From positions 1 through 23,922 of the IMG/VR virus record IMGVR_UViG_3300010157_000250: a DNA stretch of 23,922 nt. The stretch is one strand, 5' to 3'. Under the pieces are notes generated by a model. It saw only the letters and a list, made by a program, of their open reading frames with translations. It made no database searches and was not told the origin of the DNA. This DNA comes from a virus. The translations under genes were made by a program, and so were the position numbers. This document shows positions 7,951-15,414 of the stretch, in pieces; position 1 is the first letter of the stretch; the number at the start of each line of letters is the position of its first letter.

Positions 7951-8370
7951 TTATCTTGATATACCGGCGTACACAAATGGTACTTTAACCATGATTTTTG
8001 TATCGCCTTGTTTGGTGCTCATGTTGTTTTCTGTGAACTCGCACATAAGAAGTACGTCTTTTTTGATGGCACTTGCGCTATTCCCAAATGTTACTGCAAT
8101 AGTAAAAGGTGGCTCAAGCAACGGATTACCTGCAGGTGAATCAGCAATAAATTTCTTCCACTCCTCTAAGTAAAGTTCCATTTCCCCGCCATCGTATTCA
8201 ACAGCGCCATAGCCTCTACTTACAGGTTCAGCGCCCGTACCGTAGTTATTCTCTTTTTTCTGCTTTACATTGTATGTAATAGCCGTGATGCCTATAAGTA
8301 TTCGACCATTAGCCGTTACCGTTACATCATTCCATGCGCCATTAATACCGTTTATGAGTGGAGTTGCCAT
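7951..8370 (-). CDS. tail tube protein
   Basis: A 139-residue beta-rich protein directly after the sheath. The start MATPLINGINGAWNDVTVT, the central AEPVSRGYGAVEYDGGEMEL and the FTIAVTFGN strand fit the small tail tube family that stacks as hexamers inside the sheath. The order sheath, tube, chaperone, tape measure is strictly conserved in contractile phages and supports the call. The next start lies one base after its stop. Confidence 0.88.
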   Translation of the reverse strand: MATPLINGINGAWNDVTVTANGRILIGITAITYNVKQKKENNYGTGAEPVSRGYGAVEYDGGEMELYLEEWKKFIADSPAGNPLLEPPFTIAVTFGNSASAIKKDVLLMCEFTENNMSTKQGDTKIMVKVPFVYAGISR

Positions 8371-8373
8371 AGT

Positions 8374-9924
8374 TTAAATTGATCGAGTGAATGAAATTGG
8401 AACCACAATCTGCCTTGCCACGCCATTAGGTAAAATCTTAACGCCCACTACTAATGTTCCAGTAGTAAGTACATCTTGATTTGGATTGACCGTTACTGAA
8501 TAAGCTGAAATCTCGCCATCTCTCACCATTTGGTCTAAAGACGTACTCGCATCGCTTTCAAAGATTGATTGTTGAGGTGCTGTCAAATAGCCATTACCTT
8601 GCAAGTCAATCTCCCCGTTAAGGTCATTCAGTAACTTACCTGCATACAGTAATCGGATAGCCTTATCAATAGTCCGGTTATCTCTAATATAGGCATAGTC
8701 GGAACTTGGCGCAATAGCCGTGTGGTCGCTGTTAAAGTATGAACCGTTTTTGCCTCTGAACTTACGAGCGAAGATATATCGCTTAGTATCAAGTGCCGTT
8801 TGTAAGGCAATCAGTCCACTTATAGAAGCGTAAGACTGCCCATTACTGAACGCTAATACTTCATTCTCGTAACCGTCCGACAAATTAAACCCTCCAACCC
8901 ATCCGATACATTCAGATACTTTTGCCGCAGCAACCGCACCCAATGCACAACCAAGTTGAGAGATACTAATGCCCGTAGTTAAGTATAGGTAGTTGCCTTG
9001 TCCTGCGCCATCCTGACCAATGATAAAGGAAACTTTATTTGCAGTCAAAGTAGCAAGTGAAGGCAGGTCTACATTCAAGTCACCACCTACTATATTGCTT
9101 GTCACCAATGCGCTTAAAGGAGCATGGTCAGTTGCATTTGCCTCACATACTGTATTGATAACAGTAAACTCTGAAGTATCGCTAAAGTAATCATTCTTAA
9201 AGATACCAATCTGACGAAGTTTACCGTCTGCAAAATCCTGCATAGTGGTAATCTCGGTATAGGTGTAAGGTTCAGGAAACGCAAAGAATCCAAAAAACAA
9301 AATACCACTTGGTGATTGACGAAAAAACTCGGCAATATGATAATGCCATATAGCAAGTTTACTGTAAGTACCTGTGATATAATCTCCGGGCTGAGAAAGA
9401 ATTAAGAATATTGTCCCGGTGATTGTAGTTACGATTGGGCTTCCTGTGTTCGGGTAGATACCCAAACGCTTAGGAAATGATAAATTGATAGTGCCGGTAG
9501 TTGATACCGCAGAATAACCGTGAGTGATAGTCCCTGCGTTAATCAGAACGGCCATAGCGTCAGATACTTGATTCTCGTTAGTTTCTGTCGATGCCTTAAT
9601 GTAAGTACAAAGTACCACAGTACGAGTAACGCCACTAGGACTTATTTCTACCACACTTACAACGGCTTTATCGCCATTGGAGCCAATAGTATCTACCACT
9701 ATCTGACCTTGTGCAGCCGTAGCGTCTGAATAGTCGTTTAAAATCCCTGCATTTTCAGCATCTGTTATACTATAAAATTGCTTGATGCGATTAGTAGTGG
9801 TAAAGCCCGAAGGTAAATCACCATTATTAATGTATGTCAAGAATCCGCTAATATAATCTTCGCCGGGTAATGGTCTGCCTAATGCACCTTGTCCAAGCTG
9901 AAAGTTAATATCTGAAAGTGCCAT
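8374..9924 (-). CDS. tail sheath protein (DUF2586-like)
   Basis: A 516-residue sheath protein. The C-terminal third is typical: SSDYAYIRDNRTIDKAIRLL (about 408-427), the short strand-turn QGNGYLTAPQQSIFESD, then YSVTVNPNQDVLTTGTLVVG and a final PISF strand. That conserved C-terminus forms the interlocking arms of the contractile sheath. The N-terminal two-thirds is variable, as usual. The protein contracts around the tube gene product encoded 3 nt downstream. Its presence makes this a myovirus-type particle. Similarity to DUF2586 sheaths of Bacteroidota is from memory of the pattern. Confidence 0.88.
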   Translation of the reverse strand: MALSDINFQLGQGALGRPLPGEDYISGFLTYINNGDLPSGFTTTNRIKQFYSITDAENAGILNDYSDATAAQGQIVVDTIGSNGDKAVVSVVEISPSGVTRTVVLCTYIKASTETNENQVSDAMAVLINAGTITHGYSAVSTTGTINLSFPKRLGIYPNTGSPIVTTITGTIFLILSQPGDYITGTYSKLAIWHYHIAEFFRQSPSGILFFGFFAFPEPYTYTEITTMQDFADGKLRQIGIFKNDYFSDTSEFTVINTVCEANATDHAPLSALVTSNIVGGDLNVDLPSLATLTANKVSFIIGQDGAGQGNYLYLTTGISISQLGCALGAVAAAKVSECIGWVGGFNLSDGYENEVLAFSNGQSYASISGLIALQTALDTKRYIFARKFRGKNGSYFNSDHTAIAPSSDYAYIRDNRTIDKAIRLLYAGKLLNDLNGEIDLQGNGYLTAPQQSIFESDASTSLDQMVRDGEISAYSVTVNPNQDVLTTGTLVVGVKILPNGVARQIVVPISFTRSI

Positions 9925-9934
9925 AGTATGTTTT

Positions 9935-10213
9935 TTATTTGCCGTCTGCCGCTTCCAATAAAGCGATAAATTCCTTCTTAGTCGTAGCCGTTCCTACTTC
10001 AATTTTACGGTCATCAATCAACGCTTTTAATGCGTCAATCTTCAAGCTGCCATACTTCACATCGCTGCTGCCATCGTCTTCGCCCAATATTTCTTCCCTC
10101 GTTACGTGCTTAGGAAAGTGATTGTTTGCGCTTAGGCAAAACTTATTGTGTCCATTTAACCACAGCTCCTTAATTTCAGGATGCGCAGTTAGGTATTTTT
10201 TCAAATCTTCCAT
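9935..10213 (-). CDS. small head protein with LEM/HeH-like C-terminus
   Basis: A 92-residue protein. I use the ATG at 10213 (MEDLKKYLTAHPEI), five bases after the previous stop; a longer frame starting inside that gene is unlikely. The C-terminal 36 residues (SLKIDALKALIDDRKIEVGT ending in EFIALLEAADGK) resemble the HeH/LEM-like helical domain seen in small phage head or head-tail proteins. The N-terminal half is unknown (WLNGHNKFCLSANNHFPKHV). Its position between capsid and sheath suggests a head completion or connector role, which is inference. Confidence 0.65.
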   Translation of the reverse strand: MEDLKKYLTAHPEIKELWLNGHNKFCLSANNHFPKHVTREEILGEDDGSSDVKYGSLKIDALKALIDDRKIEVGTATTKKEFIALLEAADGK

Positions 10214-10218
10214 ACGTG

Positions 10219-10650
10219 TTATTGGGTTACTCGTGATGCCTCCGTCCACTTAGCACCGTCAAATAGAAGTGTAATTATGCTTCTGCCATTGGTGGATAAA
10301 GTAGCCGTACCTGCGTTCAAAGTATTAGTAGTGATGAACTTTACTTTTGTTCCGCTTGATCCGGATATAATAAAGTAAAGAATATCCCCTGCATAACTTC
10401 CCGTTACTGAACTGAACTTAAGCGTAACGCTATCAGTTAGTGAAGCACGGTAGTAATTACAATACTTTGCGGGGGCAATAGAAATTGTATCATTACCGGC
10501 CACATCTGCAATAGCAGTATAGCCCAAGTTCAATACTCGGTAAGTATTATCCTGTTTTGATGTTGTACCAAAACGTGGAGTTGTGGATTGAGCCGATGCC
10601 GTTGCAATAAAAGCAAAAGCTAAAAGCAATATGGTTAGAATCTTTTTCAT
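10219..10650 (-). CDS. signal-peptide-bearing small beta protein after the capsid gene
   Basis: A 143-residue protein starting one base after the capsid stop, a place often held by decoration proteins. It begins with a textbook Sec signal peptide: MKK, a hydrophobic core ILTILLLAFAFIAT, and ASA before Gln21 as the cleavage site, with no lipobox Cys. The rest is a Ser/Thr/Gly-rich beta domain (DSVTLKFSSVTGSYAGDILY, then LLFDGAKWTEASRV), similar to domains at the ends of phage fibres and spikes. A signal peptide is strange for a capsid decoration protein, which assembles in the cytoplasm. The product may instead be secreted by the infected or lysogenised cell, or the leader may serve another purpose. 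Confidence 0.75.
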   Translation of the reverse strand: MKKILTILLLAFAFIATASAQSTTPRFGTTSKQDNTYRVLNLGYTAIADVAGNDTISIAPAKYCNYYRASLTDSVTLKFSSVTGSYAGDILYFIISGSSGTKVKFITTNTLNAGTATLSTNGRSIITLLFDGAKWTEASRVTQ

Positions 10651-10651
10651 G

Positions 10652-11665
10652 TTATGCGTTAAATGTTGCCGCTGTAAGCGTGGTGAATAAGAAAATTTCA
10701 GAACTGTTTTTGTAGTTCACACACATCTTCATTAATCCTTTCACAAAGAATAATTCAGAGTTGTTTTGTACACGGTTCAATGTAACGGTGTTATCGTCCA
10801 TTGTGTTTACCCCTACGTGCAATGCCCCGTCCGGCTCCATAATCGCCTCACAGAATAAGATTGTGTTATCAGCTATACCCGCAGCTACAACAATCTCATA
10901 ACCCAAGTATTTATTAATCCCCTTGTCGGTTGTGTTGTTGTTCTTAAAAGTGGTGCTGTTTGCAAGGTAGTTTTGGTAAATCTGCTCGGTAGCAATACTT
11001 ACGATAAACTTCATTCTCTCATAGCGGGTAGGCTTAGAAAGCAATGCTTTTTTGTTTGCTGCTGCTAAGTCAATAAGACCTTGTAAAGCATCAACGATGT
11101 TCGTATGCGAGCCATCTGTTACACCTACTGTCAATGTCTTAGGCGAAGCAAATTGATTAATTGCAGCATCCGCAATCATCTGCTTTAGGAACCCATCGAA
11201 AAATACTAACTGACCATTGCCCGCAGTACCCGGTGTGGCTGTGTAGGTTGTTGAACCCATCCAGATGTTTGTTTCCAAACCTTCACCTGCACGACTTAAA
11301 ATCATTGCAGTCATGTATGTTTCAACTTCCATCGGCAATGTTTCATCAAGCAACTTACGGCTTAACTGCTCACTTAACCAATGCGCTTCAAAGTCCGCAG
11401 GGTTAAATTCGGAGTAAATCATAATGTCTTTAGCATCAAGATAACGCTCACCGATAGTTGTTCCGCTTGTATTTGGAGCAGGAGTAGCAACCCTTGTTTG
11501 CAAAGGATTAGAAAAATCCAAAGTTCCAATAACCTCACGATACTTGATACCATCGTGAATGCTTACAAGTCCTTTGTTGATTGTATCCATGCCGAACACG
11601 GCAGGAAGCCACATATAACTAGCGTAATTACCAGCGTATGTATTTGGGTTGATAGTAATTGCCAT
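10652..11665 (-). CDS. major capsid protein
   Basis: A 337-residue protein directly after the protease/scaffold gene, the usual place for the major capsid protein. The N-terminus (NYASYMWLPAVFGMDTI) and the IHDGIKYREVIGTLDF segment, then the E-rich helix FEAHWLSEQLSRKLL and VETYMTAMIL, have the HK97-fold look of Bacteroidota phage capsids. The C-terminal region (FFVKGLMKMCVNYKNSSEIF) ends in a strand and the protein finishes in ATFNA. There is no long N-terminal delta domain, which agrees with a separate scaffold fused to the protease. The strongest support is the gene context. Confidence 0.85.
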   Translation of the reverse strand: MAITINPNTYAGNYASYMWLPAVFGMDTINKGLVSIHDGIKYREVIGTLDFSNPLQTRVATPAPNTSGTTIGERYLDAKDIMIYSEFNPADFEAHWLSEQLSRKLLDETLPMEVETYMTAMILSRAGEGLETNIWMGSTTYTATPGTAGNGQLVFFDGFLKQMIADAAINQFASPKTLTVGVTDGSHTNIVDALQGLIDLAAANKKALLSKPTRYERMKFIVSIATEQIYQNYLANSTTFKNNNTTDKGINKYLGYEIVVAAGIADNTILFCEAIMEPDGALHVGVNTMDDNTVTLNRVQNNSELFFVKGLMKMCVNYKNSSEIFLFTTLTAATFNA

Positions 11666-11667
11666 CT

Positions 11668-12168
11668 TTATTTAGCGTTTTGTTTGTTACGTAATTTAGC
11701 CATGTATGTAGCCACGTTTGCAGGCTTAGAAAGATCACCGCCTAAATTATTGTCCACAGTTTCCGGGATGATTACACCCGCTTTATTCAAAGGCAATTCT
11801 TTAATAAGAACTTCTGTGCCTTCAAAATCATTCTTTGCAAGTGCAACCCACTTATCAATAACTGCAGCTTCATTTTTGATACGACCTGCCTTAGCATAGA
11901 CCTTCACCATGTTTGAACACTTTTCGGCATTCAAAGCATCTTCAGCTTCATCCATATCGTTTTTCATCTTGTCGTACTCTGCTTTCATTTTATTGTAAGC
12001 ATCTTCCGCATCATCAAGTTTTTTCTTCAAGGCTTCTTTTTCTGCCTTAGTTGCATTTACCACCTCGTTAGCTGAATTTAGCTTGTTGGTGATGTCTGTA
12101 ATAGCCGATACGATAGCATCTTCATTGCTACCGTCAGTTAATTTCAGAATGTTTGTTACTTTGTTCAT
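11668..12168 (-). CDS. possible nested scaffold product from an internal start
   Basis: Met205 of the protease/scaffold gene (ATG at 12168) follows an A-rich stretch (gataaaaaaccgaac), the kind of sequence seen upstream of real starts in this window. It would yield a 166-residue protein comprising the coiled coil and C-terminus alone, in frame with the protease, like lambda Nu3 inside gene C. It is supported only by position and context. Confidence 0.3.
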   Translation of the reverse strand: MNKVTNILKLTDGSNEDAIVSAITDITNKLNSANEVVNATKAEKEALKKKLDDAEDAYNKMKAEYDKMKNDMDEAEDALNAEKCSNMVKVYAKAGRIKNEAAVIDKWVALAKNDFEGTEVLIKELPLNKAGVIIPETVDNNLGGDLSKPANVATYMAKLRNKQNAK

Positions 12169-12780
12169 GTTCGGTTTTTTATCGAAAATTGAATTTACAA
12201 TCGTGCTGTATTCCTTCCACCTTGCCTTAGCTTCACTTGGCTTAGGTGCGTGTTTTTTGTTTTGATCGGATGTTACTTCTATCTGTGTGGCTATCCCCGC
12301 TGCTAAACATTCTTGCGCATCCATCCATGTTGTAGCGTCCATTATCTCGCTGACCTTACTTTCATCTAATCTGCAATTTGCGCTTACTAACTTCACTAAG
12401 CTGTCTTTAACTGATTGTAGGAAATTTTCATCATCACATCCGTTTGGATTGTGAGCCATGAAGATGGAATAATCGGCTGCATATCTTTTTCTACCCATTA
12501 GGAAAATGACTCCTGCTATGCTTGCTGCCATTCCTACATTGTAAGTATCTACCGGTGTTTTGGTTTTCAATATTGCATTGCAAATATTGTAGCCTTCCAA
12601 AACTGAACCTCCAACGCTGTTAATATACACCTCGATGCGAGCCTTGCCCATAGAATCAAGTCGTAGTAACTCCTCCTGAAACAAAGAACCGCTAATGCCC
12701 TGCCCTTCTTCTTCATCGAATCCTATATGCTTATTGATAAGCATGATTGGGATTTCGGCTGATGGGTCTATGCAGTACAT
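11668..12780 (-). CDS. ClpP-type prohead protease fused to a scaffold domain
   Basis: A 370-residue head maturation protease with a scaffold. Residues 1-170 show the ClpP fold: the oxyanion strand YINSVGGSV (52-60), the nucleophile Ser87 in GMAASIAG, the base His110 in FMAHNP, and a likely acid near Asp148 in MDATTWMDAQE. Residues about 225-290 form a Lys/Glu/Asp-rich coiled coil (KAEKEALKKKLDDAEDAYNK), typical of scaffolding, and a C-terminal region follows. It would guide capsid assembly and then cleave itself and the scaffold out. I start at ATG 12780; a TTG three codons earlier is less likely. An internal ATG at 12168 could give scaffold alone. The capsid gene follows after 2 nt. Confidence 0.88.
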   Translation of the reverse strand: MYCIDPSAEIPIMLINKHIGFDEEEGQGISGSLFQEELLRLDSMGKARIEVYINSVGGSVLEGYNICNAILKTKTPVDTYNVGMAASIAGVIFLMGRKRYAADYSIFMAHNPNGCDDENFLQSVKDSLVKLVSANCRLDESKVSEIMDATTWMDAQECLAAGIATQIEVTSDQNKKHAPKPSEAKARWKEYSTIVNSIFDKKPNMNKVTNILKLTDGSNEDAIVSAITDITNKLNSANEVVNATKAEKEALKKKLDDAEDAYNKMKAEYDKMKNDMDEAEDALNAEKCSNMVKVYAKAGRIKNEAAVIDKWVALAKNDFEGTEVLIKELPLNKAGVIIPETVDNNLGGDLSKPANVATYMAKLRNKQNAK

Positions 12781-12782
12781 TT

Positions 12783-12846
12783 GATACAAAGTTCATAAGA
12801 AGGGGAAAGGAACTATTGAAAGTGAGTTACTTTTATTTTAGGCAAC
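12783..12846 (-). promoter_or_regulatory. candidate promoter region for the capsid block
   Basis: These 64 nt between the terminator and the protease ATG should hold a promoter if the terminator is efficient. The best minus-strand match to the Bacteroidota -7 box is GAACTTTG just before the start codon, which lacks the leading T, with no convincing -33 TTTG at the right distance. It would also leave almost no leader. The logic for a promoter is better than the motif. Confidence 0.25.
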
Positions 12847-12875
12847 AAAAAAGCCCGTGCAATAAATGCACGAGC
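12847..12875 (-). terminator. rho-independent terminator after the RHH gene
   Basis: The minus-strand RNA would form a 9-bp stem, GCUCGUGCA pairing with UGCACGGGC around a UUUAU loop, followed by six U residues. One pair is a U-G wobble, which works on the minus strand but would be an A/C mismatch on the plus strand, so the orientation is clear. It ends the operon coming from the portal side and stands 67 nt before the protease start. Confidence 0.9.
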
Positions 12876-12899
12876 CTCACCTATGAAAATGAAAACACC

Positions 12900-13046
12900 C
12901 TATTTTTTTTCTGCTAATAATTTTTCAACTGCCTGAACTAAAACCTTCGACTTACTCACCTCCATTTGCTTGGCATAGTTTTCTAACTTAGCACTTAGGC
13001 TAGGCTTAAGATATACAATAGCTTTATGTTGGTGCGATGAACTCAT
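12900..13046 (-). CDS. small ribbon-helix-helix (CopG/Arc-type) DNA-binding protein
   Basis: A 48-residue reading frame. Translation gives a beta strand (HKAIVYLKPSL), a helix (SAKLENYAKQM), a turn (EVSKS) and a second helix (KVLVQAVEKLLAEKK), which is the ribbon-helix-helix layout. Such proteins bind DNA as dimers through the strand. It starts one base after the fibre stop and ends 25 nt before an intrinsic terminator, so it is the last gene of the first late block. Autoregulation or control of one of the late promoters is a natural guess, but no operator was identified. Confidence 0.8.
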   Translation of the reverse strand: MSSSHQHKAIVYLKPSLSAKLENYAKQMEVSKSKVLVQAVEKLLAEKK

Positions 13047-13047
13047 A

Positions 13048-13863
13048 CTAGATATTAAAAATTACCTGAAATGGAAGATATACGTTTGAATATGTAAAAC
13101 CGTCATGCCCTAAAACAACATCTCCGTTTGTCTTAACCGTGCCACTGACTATTAATGGCGGGCTACCAAATAAATATGTGGTAAACGCTTGCTCTAATAT
13201 TGGACGATATCCCACAGGCAAGGTAAATACAGTCGTATTTGTAGTGTCAGGATATGCCACAACTTTTATTGTGCCGGTTATCATCACCGTTTTATTTCTA
13301 TTATCCCTTTGAAATTTTAATGTGGCGTATGTGCCTCCCGGATCATTTCCAACATTTGAAGGGCTAGTAAATGCAGGCGCACCCGTTCCCCCAACTTCGA
13401 CAGCATCCTCTACGTTTAAAACTCTCACCAAATCATTGAAATTAAAGATGCCTGAGCCTACCGCACCCGCTACCCATTCAATGGTTTCAATCACATGGAC
13501 ATTGTGAATCGCCCCATCTGTGAAGGTGGTAGGGTCTGCCGTAGTATCCGTGTAGTAAGATGTTACGATTTGTGCAACCGCAGTTTGTACGCCTGTCGCT
13601 GTAAAAAATCCCGTTGAACTTGAATACATCTTACCGTTATACCATATAGCACCGGGCGCAATATCGTAATTTGTGGCATCGCCCCTGTTTAAGTTACCCC
13701 AAACAGCATAACCCACCCCATCACTCGGCTCACCTCCTGCCCCCTGCGCCACAAACTCTTGCATACCTTCCCAATAAGCCTCTTGTAAGTGTTTCCAAGT
13801 TCCCTTTTTGAAAGGCATTCCGCTTGTGCCACTAATGAAACTGTAATCTATTCTTTTTCCCAT
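13048..13863 (-). CDS. short tail fibre / receptor-binding-like protein
   Basis: A 271-residue protein. The N-terminus (GMPFKKGTWKHLQEAYWEGM) looks like a helical baseplate-attachment region, and the middle is a Gly/Thr-rich beta region (GAIWYNGKMYSSSTGFF). The last 90 residues (KTVMITGTIKVVAYPDTTNT, then LPVGYRPILEQAFTTYL and GTVKTNGDVVL) resemble the beta-sandwich heads common at the tips of phage fibres. No signal peptide is present, unlike the large fibre at 652-2814. Its place after J and the gpI-like gene supports a fibre role. It is separated from the RHH gene by one base. Confidence 0.6.
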   Translation of the reverse strand: MGKRIDYSFISGTSGMPFKKGTWKHLQEAYWEGMQEFVAQGAGGEPSDGVGYAVWGNLNRGDATNYDIAPGAIWYNGKMYSSSTGFFTATGVQTAVAQIVTSYYTDTTADPTTFTDGAIHNVHVIETIEWVAGAVGSGIFNFNDLVRVLNVEDAVEVGGTGAPAFTSPSNVGNDPGGTYATLKFQRDNRNKTVMITGTIKVVAYPDTTNTTVFTLPVGYRPILEQAFTTYLFGSPPLIVSGTVKTNGDVVLGHDGFTYSNVYLPFQVIFNI

Positions 13864-13870
13864 GATGTTT

Positions 13871-14542
13871 TTAATATGGTGCTATTGTATAATAAACTCC
13901 TGCTATAACGTACTTATCGACAAAATTACGAACTATTTGTGTTCGTGTGGTATCATCACTAGCCAATGCAATATAAACAGCACTCGGAATATTTACCTTG
14001 AAATTTGCCGCTTGTGTGATGAATTGGTCTACCCCTACATACTCGCTTGAATCAGTAGCATAAACTGCGCTACTATCATATAATCCCGTGCCTGTGATAA
14101 AGTACCCAATTTCAGCGTGCTTTGTTTCAATATTAATATCAGCCACCGCAGGGTCTTGTCTATAGGTTGTATGGAACCATTTATTTAAAGCATATTCCAA
14201 CTCAATCTTACTGCCATTATATAATTGCCTTTCAGATACCCCTATAAAATTAGTCTGAATCAGCCGCCAGTCAGTTAAGTTGCTTGGGTCTGTCGTGGTG
14301 GAAGTTACTACACATTCAAATACTTGATTCAAAAATGTAACTTGGTCATACTTATAATACGTTCCCGCTGCCCAATCGAGTGGTACTGTGCCATCCTTCC
14401 ATCCGTACCATATTGAATTAACTAACCAAGCTAAAGGTTTTAGAATTGCCTTAGCAAAAGCGAGAAACTTAACACCCCTCTTGTCCGGGGGCATCAAATC
14501 ATCTGCCTGTTGGTCGGTATCTATTTCGAATATTGTCGGCAC
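13871..14542 (-). CDS. baseplate protein in the gpI position, with CBM5/12-like segment
   Basis: A 223-residue protein starting at GTG (TAGTG overlap with the J gene). In P2 and Mu the gene after J is gpI/gp48, a baseplate component linking fibres, and this position suggests a similar role. I see no clear gpI motif. Residues about 56-96 (WAAGTYYKYDQVTFLNQVFE ending in TDWRLI) look like a CBM5/12-type carbohydrate-binding module with the usual Tyr/Trp spacing. The C-terminal half is beta-rich with a helix (TRTQIVRNFVDKYV). A short fibre gene follows after 7 nt. Confidence 0.5.
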   Translation of the reverse strand: MPTIFEIDTDQQADDLMPPDKRGVKFLAFAKAILKPLAWLVNSIWYGWKDGTVPLDWAAGTYYKYDQVTFLNQVFECVVTSTTTDPSNLTDWRLIQTNFIGVSERQLYNGSKIELEYALNKWFHTTYRQDPAVADINIETKHAEIGYFITGTGLYDSSAVYATDSSEYVGVDQFITQAANFKVNIPSAVYIALASDDTTRTQIVRNFVDKYVIAGVYYTIAPY

Positions 14543-15414
14543 TATTCAGCATTAAAGGTTAGTGAATCAGCCAATGTATGCCCTGTATCATCCTCTGAAA
14601 TCATATAACCTGCAATAGTTGCCCATTGTCTGTTTATCCATTGTTGCGTTACTACAATGCCCGTACCGTCCACAAATGCCGTTGTAGCCGCTCTGCCGTT
14701 TACGTTGTTCAATATTACATCATTCACGCCCGGCACATCTTTTATCGCTCGTATCAAATCAGTCAATTCAATATTGCCGTTAAAATTTACCACCCCTTGA
14801 TTTGCAAGGAAAGCATTGATAGCAGATATAACGTCCGCTTGAATAGTACTTGCGTAAAGCCCTTTGTAGTAAATGTTTGCATCAATATAAAGTCGGTCAG
14901 GGTCGGCACTCGATACCGTGTAATAGATACCCGCATCACCGGTGAGATTAATAAATCCCTGCGCTGCGCTCACCATACTACCGTCTAAAGCAGCCAATGA
15001 ACCGCTCACCATTTGCGCACACTTAATATAAACTCGTCCGCTTAATCCTGTTGTAACCGAGCAAGCCGCAATGATATGCAGTGTTGGGTCTATAATAGGA
15101 TAGGAATATACCCCTGCTGAAATGATAAGATACTGCGGAACCGTTGCCGAGTACTGAAAAAAGTTTATCATTTGGTACTGAATCCATGCGGCACTTGCCC
15201 CATGACTTACTAGCTGGATAGCTTCGACTTGTTGAATGAACAAATCTTGCAACTGCTCAAAGTAGTTTTGCGCTATGGCGAACACCCATAAAAAGTTACG
15301 CATATAGTTGCGCTTACTCCATGTGGTAGTATCAATAGTAATGCCCACAGATGCAAACTGTGCAACTAATTGCACTTTCAAATAATCGTTTATTTCTTCG
15401 ACTGACCTAGCCAT
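14542..15414 (-). CDS. baseplate J-like protein
   Basis: A 290-residue protein with the C-terminal signature of the baseplate J family (P2 gpJ / Mu gp47). That signature is VISAINAFLANQGVVNFNG followed by IELTDLIRAIKDVPGVNDVIL. The N-terminal half is helical (MARSVEEINDYLKVQLVAQF, then a WVFAIAQNYFEQLQDLF helix), and the middle is beta-rich. J proteins form the baseplate wedge. In Mu and P2 this gene follows the gp25-like gene; here it is more than 10 kb away from it and lies among head genes. It begins at an ATG overlapping the previous stop and ends as TAGTG with the next gene. Confidence 0.75.
   Translation of the reverse strand: MARSVEEINDYLKVQLVAQFASVGITIDTTTWSKRNYMRNFLWVFAIAQNYFEQLQDLFIQQVEAIQLVSHGASAAWIQYQMINFFQYSATVPQYLIISAGVYSYPIIDPTLHIIAACSVTTGLSGRVYIKCAQMVSGSLAALDGSMVSAAQGFINLTGDAGIYYTVSSADPDRLYIDANIYYKGLYASTIQADVISAINAFLANQGVVNFNGNIELTDLIRAIKDVPGVNDVILNNVNGRAATTAFVDGTGIVVTQQWINRQWATIAGYMISEDDTGHTLADSLTFNAE

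Noticed and set aside
8628-9356. Two minus-strand frames of 60 and 80 codons inside the sheath gene
   Set aside because: They lie in another frame within the sheath coding sequence and have composition of out-of-frame translation.
12781-12789. TTG start for the protease three codons upstream
   Set aside because: An ATG follows at 12780 and conserved features begin after it; there is no reason to prefer TTG.
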